Assembly (NCBI RefSeq): GCF_003597395.2
Contig: NC_133770.1
Span: 93,588,550 to 93,652,549 of the forward strand
Length of the DNA stretch: 64,000 bases
DNA from: Chelonoidis abingdonii
Lineage: Eukaryota; Chordata; Testudines; Testudinidae
Direction: 5' to 3'
Of this stretch, positions 23,350-35,390 are shown in pieces. The position numbers and the translations under genes are program-made. Positions within the stretch are counted from its first letter, which is position 1, and every line of letters starts with the position of its first letter. The notes beneath the pieces are model-generated. The model was not told the DNA's origin and did not search any database. It worked only from the letters and a program-made list of their open reading frames with translations.

Positions 23350-23935
23350 TGTGGCACAACTGCACTCATTGGCTGTCTGGCAACTGAGCAGGCAAGTTGC
23401 AGGCCCTCATTGCTGACACCATTCAAGGTGAAGTGGGCAGTCAACACCTCTGCAGTTGTAGGACAAAGCTTGACTTATTATAAAGTTACGAAACGCATTT
23501 CACAAAACAGTCACTCCATATCTGACCACTCAGTCCTCATCCTCAAAGGAAACATGCACAACAGCTTCAAAATATGAGCCTGGGAGCTTACCTTCATAAC
23601 TACTAAAAATCATGGACTCAGTAAAGACACTGGCTTTATGGCTCATTTTAACAGTCTGTAACCCCTTAACCCTCCTTTGTCCTACAACTGCAAAGGTGTT
23701 AACTGGCCATTTCACCTTGAATGTTCTCTTGCAATATGTGCTAACTCCTTATGCTAAACAATATATTCCATCTTGTGTTGAAAGCTTTGTCACTCTGAGA
23801 ATCTTTCCCAGACCTGAAGAAGAGCTCTGTGCAAGCTCAAAAGCTTGTCTGTCACCCACAGAAGTTGGCCAATAAAATGTATTACCTCACCCACCTTGTC
23901 GCTCTTATATCTTGGGATCAGCACAGATAGAAACA
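23350..23935 (+). repeat. Interspersed retroelement tail with a 48-bp inverted repeat
   Basis: The right part (23810-23935: GAAGAAGAGCTCTGTGCAAG, AAGCTTGTCTGTCACC, AATGTATTACCTCACCCACC) is the end of a family seen also at 16363, 16998, 20343, 25566 and 40395. The body carries arms 23421-23468 and 23675-23722 that are reverse complements at 44 of 48 positions. Class is not determined. Confidence 0.65.
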
Positions 23936-23939
23936 ACAA

Positions 23940-25160
23940 CACTACAAATATCAAATATTCATGACTATCAGCTGCAGCTACCATAGTAGTGGCATTCAAA
24001 TCAGTGACCAAGAGATGAAAAACACTGTATCCCGTTATCCATACTATGGTCTATCCAGTCCCCTAAAACAGACAGAAATGTGATGAATGAACAGCTTGCT
24101 CTCATTCCTACCACTTCCCAAACCAAAAGTAAAACAAACTCATTGAATTATATAGTTCTTTTGTGAATGTGGCAGTCTTGCCTTCCTTCTCCTTCATCCA
24201 GTACCATGTCCCTTTCAAATGCAAAACACACACATATATCTATAAATTAATATTATAATCAATCAGTGACTCAAAGAGGGTGTTCACTCTTAATTAGCTC
24301 TTCCACATAATATGGTATTGAACACAGATCTAAGTCCTATTTCTAGAGATGTTTCCCTTAAAGAAGTAAAGGAAACAATTTGTAAATAGCTTGGTCTTAT
24401 CCATCACCATGATCTATCTTCATAACGACAGTAAAAATCATGAATTTATATCAATCCCCTAGGCACTTCATGCTACTCAGTCACAGTTTTCTTGGGATTA
24501 ACAAATTATTGTTACTTTTTTAGGCTTGCTGAAACGCCATTTTGGCACATGTCCATGGGAGAAAGATTACATGTTAAGGAAAGGGAAGCTGCATTTTTTA
24601 CTCACATGGTTTTATAATGATAATGAAAATTATGAACAATAGATGGATGGAGTTCTTAGAAGGAAATTATCATGATGATTTCAAGCATGGCTGAAAGGTG
24701 CTGGGAAAAGTCTAAATCTTATCTTGCTAACAAAGAAGCAAAAATAACTATTATATCTTTGGTCATTTGGTACATTTTCCCTTTTCCTCCTTTTACATAT
24801 TTTATGTTAAGCAGTGACTTTAAAACTTTGGTTTATTTGGAGGCTATTCATCTATGGTATAGGAATAGCAGTATATAAACTGTCCATGAAATTGTGTGTT
24901 CCCTCCCCTTTTGTGTGGGAGAAGTGGTGTCTCCTTTCTATAACCTAATCTAAAACCAAAATAGCTTTTTGTTCTCTTGTTATAACAGTCCTGCCTCTGA
25001 GTCACCATACGAAACAGAGGTTGAGAAGTATTGAATATTGTAGATCAAGCACTTCCAAACCAGCTTTTGGCTAAGTTTTATGCATGCTACGAGCAAACTA
25101 ATGTACGTGAGTATCCAGGATACTCAGCCAGTAATTCATGAGAGTCCAAAATATTCTGCT
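23940..25160. other. Intergenic DNA, nothing recognised
   Basis: AT-rich, no gene, RNA or clear repeat. Confidence 0.5.
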
Positions 25161-25162
25161 TG

Positions 25163-25740
25163 GAATGAATCATAACAGCATAGATGATAGGTTTGGAGAA
25201 GGCCCCTCAGGTCATCCAATCCAACGCCTCTGCATTTTCTATGATAATTCCACTAGAATTTCATCTAATGAATCTTTGGAAAACCCCTAATGTAGATGAC
25301 TCAGCTGTCTCACTAGTCAGTTTATTCCATTGCCTAATTGTCATGACTCTTAAATGTTGTCTCATGTCTAACCTGAATGTTTCTATCTTAACTTGGTGCA
25401 CCATTATGCCTTGTTTGACCAATTTATGATTGCAGAACACAGTCCTTTCCTCTCCCCTCTGCAATATCCCTCAAGTATTTGTAATTTGTTTAAAATGGCT
25501 TTTTTCCCACCAGTCATATAAATAATTCTATCAAGTATCCTTCAGATGTCTTGTAGCACTTTTCAAGAGACAAGGTGAGTAAGGTAATATCTTTTGTTGG
25601 ACCTCACCCACCTAGTCTCTCTGATATCCTGGAGCACTTTTCTCATTTTGTTTGCCCTTCTTTGAATTTTCTCTTGTGTTTCAGTCTTTTTGTAATGAGG
25701 GACTGAAAACTGCACTCCATATTCTAAGAATGGATTTATT
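25163..25740 (-). mobile_element. CR1 LINE, interrupted
   Basis: Starts with the reversed CR1 tail (ATAACAGCATAGATG ... CAGGTCATCCAATCCAAC), then CTCATGTCTAACCTGAATG and TTTTTGTAATGAGGGACTG. A foreign piece at 25566-25640 (GACAAGGTGAGTAAGGTAAT) interrupts it. Confidence 0.75.
25566..25640 (-). repeat. Fragment of the same family inserted in a CR1
   Basis: GAGACAAGGTGAGTAAGGTA then ACCTCACCCACCTAGTCTCTC; two short inverted pieces placed back to back inside the CR1 at 25163-25740. Confidence 0.55.
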
Positions 25741-25857
25741 GTTATTACAAATGATATCTCTGTAATCGATGACCACTTTTAACAATCTTTCAGTTGACAG
25801 TGAATTAAACATAACTACAGTATTCTGAATACTTGCTTGTATATGAAATATCTAGAA

Positions 25858-26527
25858 CATACAGCCCGTGGGACCCTCCTGCCCAGCACCTGAGCTCCTG
25901 GCCCGGGAGGCTAGCCCTGGACCCCACCCCGCTGTTCCCCCTCCTCCGCAGCCTCAGCTCGCCCCACTGCCGGCGCAGTGCTCTGGGCAGTGGGGCTGTG
26001 AGCTCCTGGGGCAGCGCAGCTGCAGAGCCCAGCCTGACCCAGTGCTCTGTACTGCGCAGTGGTGACAGCATGGCTGGCTCCAGCCAGGTGACGCGGCTGT
26101 AGCACCGCCAGCCACCGGTGCTCCAGGCAGCACAGTAAAGGGGCTGTTAGCGGGGGGTTTGGATAGAGGGCAGGGGAATTCGGAGGGTGGTTAGGGGCGG
26201 GGGTGTGGATAGGGATTGGGGCAATTAGAGGGCGGGGAACAAGGGGGTTGAATGGGGTCAGGGTTCCGGGGGGGCAGTCAGGAATGAGAGATGGGGTTGG
26301 ATGGAGTGGCAGGGGGCAGTTAGGGGTAGGGGTCCTGGAGGCAGTCAGGGGACAAGGAGAAGGGGTGGTTGGATGGGGCAGGGATCCCGGGGGTGGCCAT
26401 CAGGGAACGGGGGGGTTGGATGGGGAAGGAGTCCCAGGGGGAGGTTGTATAGGGGCTGAGGGGTGGGCCACAACCCCCTCTCCTAACTGGTCCTCCATAC
26501 AATTTCCAAAAAGGTTGCGTGCTCCTG
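25858..26527. mobile_element. GC-rich hAT-like element with internal G-rich degenerate repeats
   Basis: Flanked by ATCTAGAA (25850-25857) and ATCTAGAG (26528-26535), 7 of 8 identical and containing TCTAGA, the favoured hAT target core. The left third is GC-rich. 26130-26470 is a degenerate array of short units around GGGGTTGGATGGGG and GGCAGTCAGGG. The right end with TCCATACAATTTCC is a word I know from turtle repeats. The open frames here (up to 159 codons) are compositional and not genes. The inverted repeats are short and weak. Confidence 0.55.
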
Positions 26528-26539
26528 ATCTAGAGAACA

Positions 26540-27685
26540 GTGTGAACATTGTGGGGACATTTTCTAGTTGTCAAATGCAAAAAATGGTTTTCAGGACTGT
26601 CATTGAGCAGTTGATGATGGCATCTCTTAGACACTATTATATTCAGTTTTTGATAATTGGAACTCCCAGCATACTCCTTTAAGGTGAAAATCACCAGTAC
26701 ATGGTCTATGCTCTGACTTAAATCACTCCCATGGTTAAGTGCTATTTTGAGGATTTAGTGCTGGCACAGCACAGGGGTGAATTGCATCATTCCTGTTTTC
26801 TAAGTAAGGGTTTTCCAGTCCGTAGCTATGTAGATTGTTAATCTTTATAGGTGAGTTAATGTAAATTTATCCATGACAATGTTTGCAGACTGTTTTTGTG
26901 GGAGATTGGTGGTCCACGGATGCTTTCTTGGTAGTCTGCAAAATGAAACATTTTGAGAACCATGCAGTGGGGGGACTGGGAGGGTGGAAAAAGACTTGAT
27001 CCAGGTGGGGGACTCTTTCTAAATGAACTAGAGAATCAGTATTTTAAATCTTACAACATATTTATTTGTGTTTCTGCATAAGCTTGCCAGACCATGCTGA
27101 TGATTAACCTCCCAGATATTAATTATCCATTGTACCATAATTTATCATATGCCGATTTAATCAATGTGCATGTTAATTAATACTGCACATAGAAAAGTGT
27201 AGGTCATAGCTTGCAAGACTCATTGTTGAAGGACACATCTTTATGCATCGTTCTATGAGATCGTTGCACAATTTAATACCAGACATCATTTACACCTCAT
27301 ACATAAATGCACATCACCCATAATTTACTTATTCCATGATACTTTTAGTCAGACAGCATCTAAGTTCTTTAAATTTGTATTTGGTGCTGTGTCAAAAAGG
27401 TATGTGAAATCAAGATAAATTGTGCCCACTGAATTTCCTTTGTTCTGCAAACCTATAATTATATCAGAAAAGGCTAGCACCTTTGTCTGGGATAATCTAC
27501 TATATATTTCAGGAATTTACATTGTTTATCATTAATGCTATTTTTATCATGGCCGATTTTAGAAATAACAACATGAAGAAATCAATGTCATGAAAATACA
27601 CGTAGTTATTGAGACTCTTGGGCATTACTTTATATCTCAAAAAACGATTAATTTTCCATTTTTAGCACAGAATCAGTGAACAGAA
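26540..27685. other. Intergenic DNA, nothing recognised
   Basis: AT-rich, no gene or clear repeat. Confidence 0.5.
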
Positions 27686-27689
27686 TCAG

Positions 27690-28960
27690 TCAAGTCACAA
27701 AGAAAAAGATGCATTAAGTCATTCAGTTCATCTCCCTGCCAGTAGACCTGTCCCCTACATTCAGACATTTTCTGGCCGGCATCTTTAGAAGTATCTAATG
27801 ATTTTGCAGGACTCGAATTCTGGGTGCTGAAATAGAGACCTATTAGAGGAACCTAATTTTTCAGAGGATAGGTGCTCAGCACTTTCTGAAAAATCGGGCA
27901 CTTTTAAGGTGTCTTAAGTTGGGCATCCACAGTTGTTATTCTCATTTGAAAACTTAGGTGTTTAGGTTTTCTGTCCAATCTAATTTAAAATGTCTCAGTG
28001 ATGATTCTTTTCCCTTGGGGAACTATTCTGAAGGCTACAATATCTCACTGTCAAGAAGTGTTTTCTGATAGTTAGCTAAATGTTCCATTTCTTAATTGCA
28101 TGACTCTACTACTACCTATACCCTCCTGTCCCAACATAATTACTCTCTCTCTGCTATTTATGCCCTTCAGATATAGACTATCTAGCTCCATATCCACCCT
28201 TTTGTTGTTTCTGAGCTAATCTACTAGATGCATATTTAGGTTCTGTAAGATTGTTCCAAAGCTGTATTTTCAGTCACCAGGTCATATTTGTTGTTCTTTG
28301 AGGGCCTGGTCTAAAGCCCACTGAAGTCCCTGGAGTCTTCCCATTGATTTCAATGGACTTTGGATCAGGCCAATTTTTTGATATCTTTCTGAAGCTGAAC
28401 ACAATATTTCAGATGTGATCATAGCAGAGCCATCCATAAACAGTCTGTTAACTGCCTGCTCCATGACGCGATGCCTCTGCATTGGGCTTTTTGGCCTAAA
28501 ATCATGTTGCAAACTTTTGTTTCATTTGCTGTGATCTATTACCTCAAGGTCTCTTTCAGCTGCTGCATCTCTGTCTCCCAGAAGCATGTGTGTTTCAGAT
28601 TGTTTATTCCCCAAATGTCTTTCAATTTAAATCTGACTTTTTTTTTCTGTCCCTCTTGTTAATCTCTCTGGGCTTCATTGCAGTATTTCTGTCTCCTCCC
28701 CAGTATCTGCAGCTAATCTCAGTTTTTGATAATCTGCGCATATAATTAAACTGCTGCTCACTTCCTCTTCTAAATCATTAATGAGGGCATTACCTAGGAC
28801 AGAGCCTAATGCTGGTCCCTGTGTGTCTCCAGGATGTGCTACACGCTAACAGTTTTGAACAAAGGCGCTATCATGCCATAGATGAGCTTTGTAAACCCTG
28901 ATCAGCTCTCAACATGGTATTTTTAATTGTCCTCTTAAACAATAGGCAATTTGGTGAGGG
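27690..28960 (-). mobile_element. CR1 LINE, long 3' segment with insertion
   Basis: Reverse-oriented CR1: GTCATTCAGTTCATCTCCCT near the left end, then GAAGCTGAACACAATATTTC and the AAATCATTAATGAGGGCATT...CTAGGACAGAGCCTAATGCTGG stretch. A palindromic GGCCTGGTCTAAAGCCC element interrupts it at 28298-28375. No reverse transcriptase frame survives. Confidence 0.65.
28298..28375. repeat. Palindromic repeat (GGCCTGATCCAAAGCCC family)
   Basis: GGCCTGGTCTAAAGCCCACT and, reversed from the right, GGCCTGATCCAAAGTCCATT form arms around CCATTGATTTCAATGG. It sits inside a CR1 LINE. Confidence 0.7.
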
Positions 28961-29208
28961 GAAACCTCACAGCTCCTTGGGGAATTAAAGCTCTTGCTGA
29001 GAAGCCACAGCTTTGGTCTTTTGTGTCACCATGGTCTTATCCCCGAGCTCTTGCTCTCTGTTTGCCTTTCAGGCATTTTGCAGCTTCAATCTCAAGGCTC
29101 TCAGTAAAGTTTGTTCAATTTTTTGTCCTCACACCCAGCCATTCATTGACATGTCAAAATCCCCTAGTACCAAAAGACATAGCCAACCTAAAAAAATGAA
29201 ACTCTGAG

Positions 29209-29666
29209 GGCTTGTCTATGCACAGAGTTACACCAATTAAATTGAAGGTGTGTAATTTTAAACCAGTTTAGTTAAACAGGTGAGAAAGGTTGTGTGGACA
29301 TAGTTATGGAGGCAGTGTGACATAGTGGACAAAGCAAAGCTTGGGTTATGTTCCTGACTCTGGCCTCATGGGCAAATCATTTAACTTCTTTGTGCCTCAG
29401 TTTCCCTGACCATTGCATGGGGTTAGTGATACTCAGCTCCTTTGTAAAGTGCTTCGGCTGTATGGATGAAGGGTGCTATATAAGAGATAGGCATTATTAT
29501 AATTATTTATTGATTTTATTTTGGCTTGAACCAGGTTTAGTTTGGTTTTAAGTTAGAACACAATAAGCTACTTTGAAGCTGAAATAAAAGGAAACCCACA
29601 CCGATTTGCTGTGGTTTAACTAAACCAGTTTAATTAAATCATGCAAGTTTGTGTTTAGATAGGCTT
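29209..29666. mobile_element. Harbinger-like miniature element split by a MIR
   Basis: The left end GGGCTTGTCTATGCACAG and the right end GTTTGTGTTTAGATAGGC are degenerate inverted repeats. Inner words AAACCAGTTTAGTTAAAC and TTAACTAAACCAGTTTAAT are also inverted. A MIR-like SINE lies between at 29309-29520. Confidence 0.6.
29309..29520 (+). mobile_element. MIR-like SINE
   Basis: Shows the order of MIR features: a tRNA-like start (GGCAGTGTGACATAGTGGA), core words (GCCTCAGTTTCCCTGA), and the tail TCCTTTGTAAAGTGCTT...GCTATATAAGAGATAGG followed by ATTATTATAATTATT. Nearly full length. Confidence 0.8.
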
Positions 29667-29669
29667 TAA

Positions 29670-31060
29670 TTTGGTTATTCACTGTTCTCTTTTTCCACAT
29701 TTACTTCAGTCTGGAAATTTTAGACCACTTACTCCCAGATTTCGGATTTCCTTCGGGTTTGCTGTGGTGTTGATTTAGAGCAAATTCAAATCTGATACGC
29801 CTCCTGTTGTACTTTTGATGTTTTAAAACAAAAACATCAACAAGGCTTCATAAATGAAATTTCTCCAAGACTAGTAGTTTGCTACATCAGTTTTTGCAAA
29901 GTGTCAGCCTTGAATATACATATAGCCATTTTAAAAGTTGCATTCTATTAATAAACAAAATGCCTGATTCTCCACTGCTTTGCAGCTTGTATAAGCATTT
30001 ATACCTGGGCAAATTGGTGATAAAATGCTACCAATTGTAGCATTTTATATCTACTTTACATGTGTGTCCTGTGCCATTTTTTCCTATGGACAAAGTGGTA
30101 TGTGATCATGTAAATTTAAGACTGTATCATAATGCATATGCACAACAAGGCTGAATTAATTTGCACAGGCAACCTTAATTCTGGTATTTCCTAACTTTTG
30201 AGTGCTTGCTTTTGCAACTGTAACATTCTTTTAGCACAGAGTTTTTTGTATGCAGTAAATTATTTCCTCTAGTATAACTAAGACTTTTCCAAACTGTGGT
30301 GAAATCAACAATGTATTGTGTATGCTTGCCAAGTATAATCCAATTTTTAAGCATCCTCATTTATCTTTCTCTCCTTTAGATTTTCCGCAGGGTGCACTAG
30401 AGGAAGCAGAAAAGCCATGAAAATCTGAAGAAGATTCTCGAGGATTTTTCTATCTTATGTCAAAAGCATTTACAATGCAGCTGTACCAATCCAATTGATT
30501 AGATTTCCTTGCCAACTACTTGTCTTAGCATCCATTCTGTGGATAAAGCCTAACTACTTATGAAACTGTTGTAGCAAATGTTTATTAATCTGCAATAGCA
30601 GCCCGTCATAAAGATCCTGTTGTCTGATCAAAGACTATTTACACACAGTTAAAAGCAAACTTTGTTTCATGGTATGTTTCTTCCTTTGCGATTACAATAC
30701 CATTCTCTCATAGTGTCACAGTTTGGACAAAAAATAGCTATTTCCTTCCCTCTTCTGCAAACCAATCACAATTTTCACACAGGTGAATTCACCACAAGAA
30801 GTAAGGCAGATAATCTGCCAAGACTTCTCTCTCCGCCTCCTCCCTGATTTATACATCTGCTCTCAAGAGATACAGCGTAAAATATGGCTATGTCAAGGGC
30901 AAAATGTCTCCTTCCCTTTTCCTGTTACATAAGTCATGTGAATAAAGTTTACATTGTAATTGCCCTAAGCTCACTGACACATGGATCTTCTGATTGTGTT
31001 TTTTACTGACACATTAAGTACACTGATACATGTTATTCTTATGAATCAGTCTGTTCTGGC
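29670..31060. other. Intergenic DNA, nothing recognised
   Basis: A pyrimidine tract followed by CTTTAG at 30367-30379 resembles a splice acceptor, but the following frame closes quickly and matches nothing known. Confidence 0.45.
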
Positions 31061-31066
31061 TAGGGA

Positions 31067-31252
31067 CAAGATTTTCAGATGTGACTAGTGATTATGAGTG
31101 CATTCAGTTTTGCTAACCCAATCTGAGACAGTTCAAAGGGGATCTGATTTTCAGGAAGTTTGACCCCTTTGAAAATCAGGTCCTGTTAAAGTGTCTACAA
31201 ATAGGAAACCTCAAAATAGAGGCACCCAAAATCACCTTTGAAAATCTTGGCC
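31067..31252. repeat. Palindromic repeat (GGCCNNATTTTCAAA ends)
   Basis: ACAAGATTTTCAGATGTGAC left; CTTTGAAAATCTTGGCC right. An inner doublet TTTGAAAATCAGGTCC at 31170 suggests two tandem or nested copies. Confidence 0.55.
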
Positions 31253-31575
31253 TAGATTTTTGAAATGTCCGGAGCATAAATGAATTGCTGAGAGAGTAAC
31301 ATGAATGCAGTGTCAATGTAAAGATGTATGGAAGGGTCTGAAAATAATTGAGACCTGGCTCCAAGTGTGGAAGATATGCAGCCAACATCTCTTTCCTTTT
31401 GGTTTGGCCTCATGGTGGATCATACAAAAGTACAATTTCTAGCCCATTTGGCAGCATATATGAAATGAATTGTTGATCTCAGCTTATTTGCTAGTGGACA
31501 AGTGTACGCATTGCAAAAGCTGTCATCAAACTTGGCACCTGTGTTGTCTATCTCAGCAGAGACACCAAAGACTTG

Positions 31576-32340
31576 GGCTATATCTACGCTAACACTTTTG
31601 TTGGTAAAACTTTTGTTGGTCAGGGCATAGGCACTGTGTTCTGCTCCCACCGGTGTTCAACCCCCCCTCTGCCCTTGGCCCTGCCCTGACTCCACCCCTT
31701 CCATGAGGCCATGCCCCGCCCCCATTCCAACCCCTTCTCCAAAGTCCCCATCCCAACTCCGCCCCCTAGCTCTATTCTGACTCCTTCCCCAAATCCCCAC
31801 CCCAGCCCCACCTCTTCTCTGCCTCCTCCCCTGAGTGCACCACGTTCCCGCTCCTCCCGTTCCCTCCTGGAGCTTGCTACACTGCCAAACAGCTGTTTGG
31901 CGGTGGTCGGGTGGGAAGCGCTGGGAGGTAGGCAGAGGAGCGGGGATGCGGGGCGCTCAGGGGGAGAGGCGGAGTAGGAGGTGAGGCAGGGGGTAGGAGA
32001 GCTTGGCTGCTGGTGGGTGCAGAGCACTCACTAATTTTTCCCTGTGGATGCTCCAGCTCCAGAGCACCCCCGGAGTCGGCACCTATGAGTCAGGGTATAT
32101 TTTTTCACACCCTTGACTGACATAAGTTTCACTGGCAGAAAGGCTGGTGTGGACAGCACTATGTTGGCGGGAGAGCATCTCCTGCTGACATACCTACTGC
32201 CGCTCATTGGGGGTGGTTTAATTATGCTGAATGGAGAGCTCTGTCCTGCCAGCATAGAGCAGCTACATAGGAGATCTTACGGCAGCACAGCTGCAGCGGT
32301 ACAGCTGTGCCACTGAAAAGGCCATAGTGTAGCCATAGCC
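31576..32340. mobile_element. Harbinger-like miniature element, split by a second insertion
   Basis: The left end GGCTATATCTACGCT and the reverse complement of the right end, GGCTATGGCTACACT, are terminal inverted repeats of the TCTACACT family. The interior right part includes GCAGCACAGCTGCAGCGGTA. It is interrupted at 31626-32087 by a GC-rich hAT-like element. The target triplets at the two ends (TTG left, TAA right) no longer match. Confidence 0.65.
31626..32087. mobile_element. GC-rich hAT-like miniature element inside the previous one
   Basis: Ends CATAGGCACTG and, reversed, CATAGGTGCCGACTCC form short inverted repeats. The flanking 8-mers GGTCAGGG (31618-31625) and AGTCAGGG (32088-32095) match at 7 of 8. 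The C-rich interior throws up open frames on both strands (up to 135 codons) with no protein similarity I can recognise. I know this repeat as abundant in turtles. Confidence 0.75.
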
Positions 32341-32399
32341 TAAGGCAGCATAGAGATTCACTGTTCTAACTTCTCACCCATAGAAGAGATTCCTCCAGC

Positions 32400-35380
32400 T
32401 CAGCCGTGAAATCTGCTGGCAATGGGGTGACAATTGCAAATTTATATTACGACTGTCTGCCATGTATCTGTTCCATGGATAAAGAGGGAAGTTTATTCTC
32501 CAGGACTTCCAGTCCAGTAACTTTCATAAGCACGAAATCTACTATCAACCCCTGGCCCTTCTCCAAAAATCATTTCCTCCTTCCTTTACCAATTGTGCAT
32601 TGCCCGTTAGCCTCCCATGCAGTTCCATGGTGTTGCTCCATCAGGAGTGTCAATAACGTTTATATCCCTGCAATTCTACAGAGTTGTCTTTTTTCGCTGA
32701 CTTTTTAAATGGAGCGAAGCAGCCAGGGAGCAGGTGGTCCTGGATCTGGAGTGAAGCTGCAGGGCTTCCATCCAGATGGCCCTGTACCCTGGCAGCTGTC
32801 AGGGAGCTGCAACTCATGGGGGCCAAAAACCTCTCTGGGGGAGAAACTCCACCTCTCTGGCCTGGAAAGATTCCCCCTGCTGGAGTGTTCTTCCCTCTCT
32901 GTCCCTCCCACATGTTTTCCCCCAGGAGAGCAGTATGTGACCCATTGTAAGGAGACTGCAGTGCTCTGCTAAAATCCCACAATAAAACAATCTCCTGTAG
33001 TCTCCATACACACCTCAGTGACCAAAGAAAATCCATGGGGAACTGATCAATTACTTTAGCTATTAGGCTTAAACTTTAACCACAGATTTCAAATCTTCTT
33101 CTATGCTCTCAGTGGCTGCTAGGTAACCTAGAGAACTCAACTGCAATTACTATTAAAAAATCTCTTCGTTGTACCATAGAAGTACCACTACACTGTAGAA
33201 TCCTGAGCCAAAGAATCCTGTACTATTAGATACGTATATACTATATGTGGGAAAGAAAACCATGGGGCTTTAGTGGGAAATATTACACTGTAATTATCAT
33301 TATTAGATCTGATCCAATCATCCAAAACTGCCGTTGATTTCATTGGGAATTATGGGTAAGCAATGAGTAGAGGTTCGGGTCAGTTATGTGAAATGCTTGT
33401 ATTTACATTGCATTTATTTGACATCAGTGAAACATGTTTATGTTGGTGTTGCTCCTATTTGCCTGTTTTACTCCATACTGTGGGAGGAGAAGGCTCTATG
33501 GAGAGTCAACCCATAACACTGTTGAAGAAGAAAAAACATATTGGTTATAAAACAAAGAAAGAGAAAATTGTGCATAGTAGTATTTTATGGTCTCTTTTTA
33601 ATGTGATGTTATGCCATTCAATAGTATCATCAGGATTTAAAGTAGAGATATTTGCACTGAGTACAAAAGCCATTTGTTTTTCCCGTGGCCAAATAATCCA
33701 GGTAATTCAGAGGAAATAAGTCACAGCAATTTAGTGGTTTATAGACCAGTGCAACAGGAAATAGTATGAAGAAGCTCTCAGCAATGCTCAGACTTAGTAT
33801 GAATTTTTTTCTTTTAAATCTGATCTTTGTGACTGGGGAAAAAAATCAAGGTGAAATTAGAAGATACTTTAAAAAAAAAAAGTTATCCAAGCCAAAAATA
33901 TGAAGGAAGCATTTCTAATTTCAGGGGACCAAATGTTCACTTCTCAACATCAATGTTTCTGAGGCAAAGAAAGATATTACTGGCCATGTCATTTTATAAT
34001 GGACAGAACTTTGCGCCAATACTCTGTCAGGTCTCTTGCTAATAAGTAGATCACATTACTGCAAAATGAGGTTGGGATGTAAATACAATTTTCTTATCTA
34101 GAATCCTAGTTATTTATACTATAAAAGGAATACTCATATAAAGCTGCTTATTTTCATTCAACCAAACTTTAATATGCAGAGTGTCTATGCTTCATCAAGT
34201 TATTTAAAGAGAATATTATTTTTTATGTGGTTGTTAGAGCAAAGCAAAGTTTAAGCAATCATTTTGTTAAAATCAGTTTTAGACATCTAAATGTAGAATT
34301 AGTGAGTGGATTGTGACTTTTTCATACCATCCTATCAGCGGTACCAACTATTTTTATTGTTCATAGCTACAGCACTTCTAAATGTGTTTTCTAAAATAAA
34401 TCATAATATGAAATGAAATATAGATTTGATTTTCTTTGAACAGTTGCATGTTTCGTAAAATTTATTTGCTGATCAATATTTTCCCAAGGGCTTTTTCTTC
34501 CTCCTCCCACTCCCCCCCTTGCATTTTTAGAACAACACGCTAATAGGATTACTTATCTAATGACCAAAATCCAGTTCAGTTTCTGAAAACTTGGGCTCAT
34601 TTATCTTTTGGGGTTTGAATACAATCCTGAATTCAAACCAACAGACCCTTGTGGTTTGCCTAGTCCCACATTGATTCGTCTGTCCAAATAGTATTCAGCT
34701 AAGACAAATAACAACAACATTTCTATATTTCAAGGAACTGGATTTCACTTTAAAAATAGAATGTGTTTTCTCCTCTTCAACATTTACTGTACAGACTGTA
34801 TTAGAGGTATATCTGAATGTTCTTATACTTGTACGACATATGAAAAGTAATTTACTGCCATGAACTAAGGTATGCTGAGCAGAGATTGTAATTTCCATGT
34901 GAAATCCTTTTGGTAGAAAAAAAATTACAGTCTATGCATCATGCTTAATAAATATTTCCTTATCAAAATATCCTGTTTACAAAGTCTATATTTAAAAAAG
35001 AAACAAAAAAAAAAAAACAAGCTTCAAAGGTATTTGCACAATATATGCACAGTTCTGGGCCAAACTTCTGTTATTGCTTTGTCTGAAATTAGTCTTGAGT
35101 TTGCTGTTGCTTTGTATACAATTACTTTTTGACACAAAACTTTCTGTACACTGGCTAACCTGTAACACAGCATCCTTCCAATATTTACACATTGTTTTCA
35201 CATGCGTGCTAGAGTGGACTTAATGCCTTTGCAATCCTTGAGATCCTTAATTCTGCAAAGCTTGGATCATGTTTATTCATATGAATCATGATGTGACAAG
35301 TTTACTGAGTGCCCTCAATTTGTGTTGGAAACAGTGAAAGATTTGGGGTGGTCAGCATCTCACAGACGGCAGGATTGACC
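32400..35380. other. Intergenic DNA without recognisable genes
   Basis: 32700-33000 is comparatively GC-rich with overlapping open frames on both strands (up to 128 codons) but no recognisable product; the strands are equally open, which argues against coding. An A run lies near 33870 and an A-rich stretch near 35000. Confidence 0.5.
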
Positions 35381-35390
35381 GTATAATTAG

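Noticed and set aside
30367..30415. Possible exon after a pyrimidine tract and AG
   Set aside because: The frame is short, ends quickly and has no recognisable product or matching donor.
31620..32027. 135-codon - strand frame
   Set aside because: Lies wholly inside a GC-rich miniature element and is low-complexity.
32650..33036. Overlapping 88-128 codon frames on both strands
   Set aside because: Both strands are open to a similar extent and no homology is recognised; probably an unclassified GC-rich repeat.
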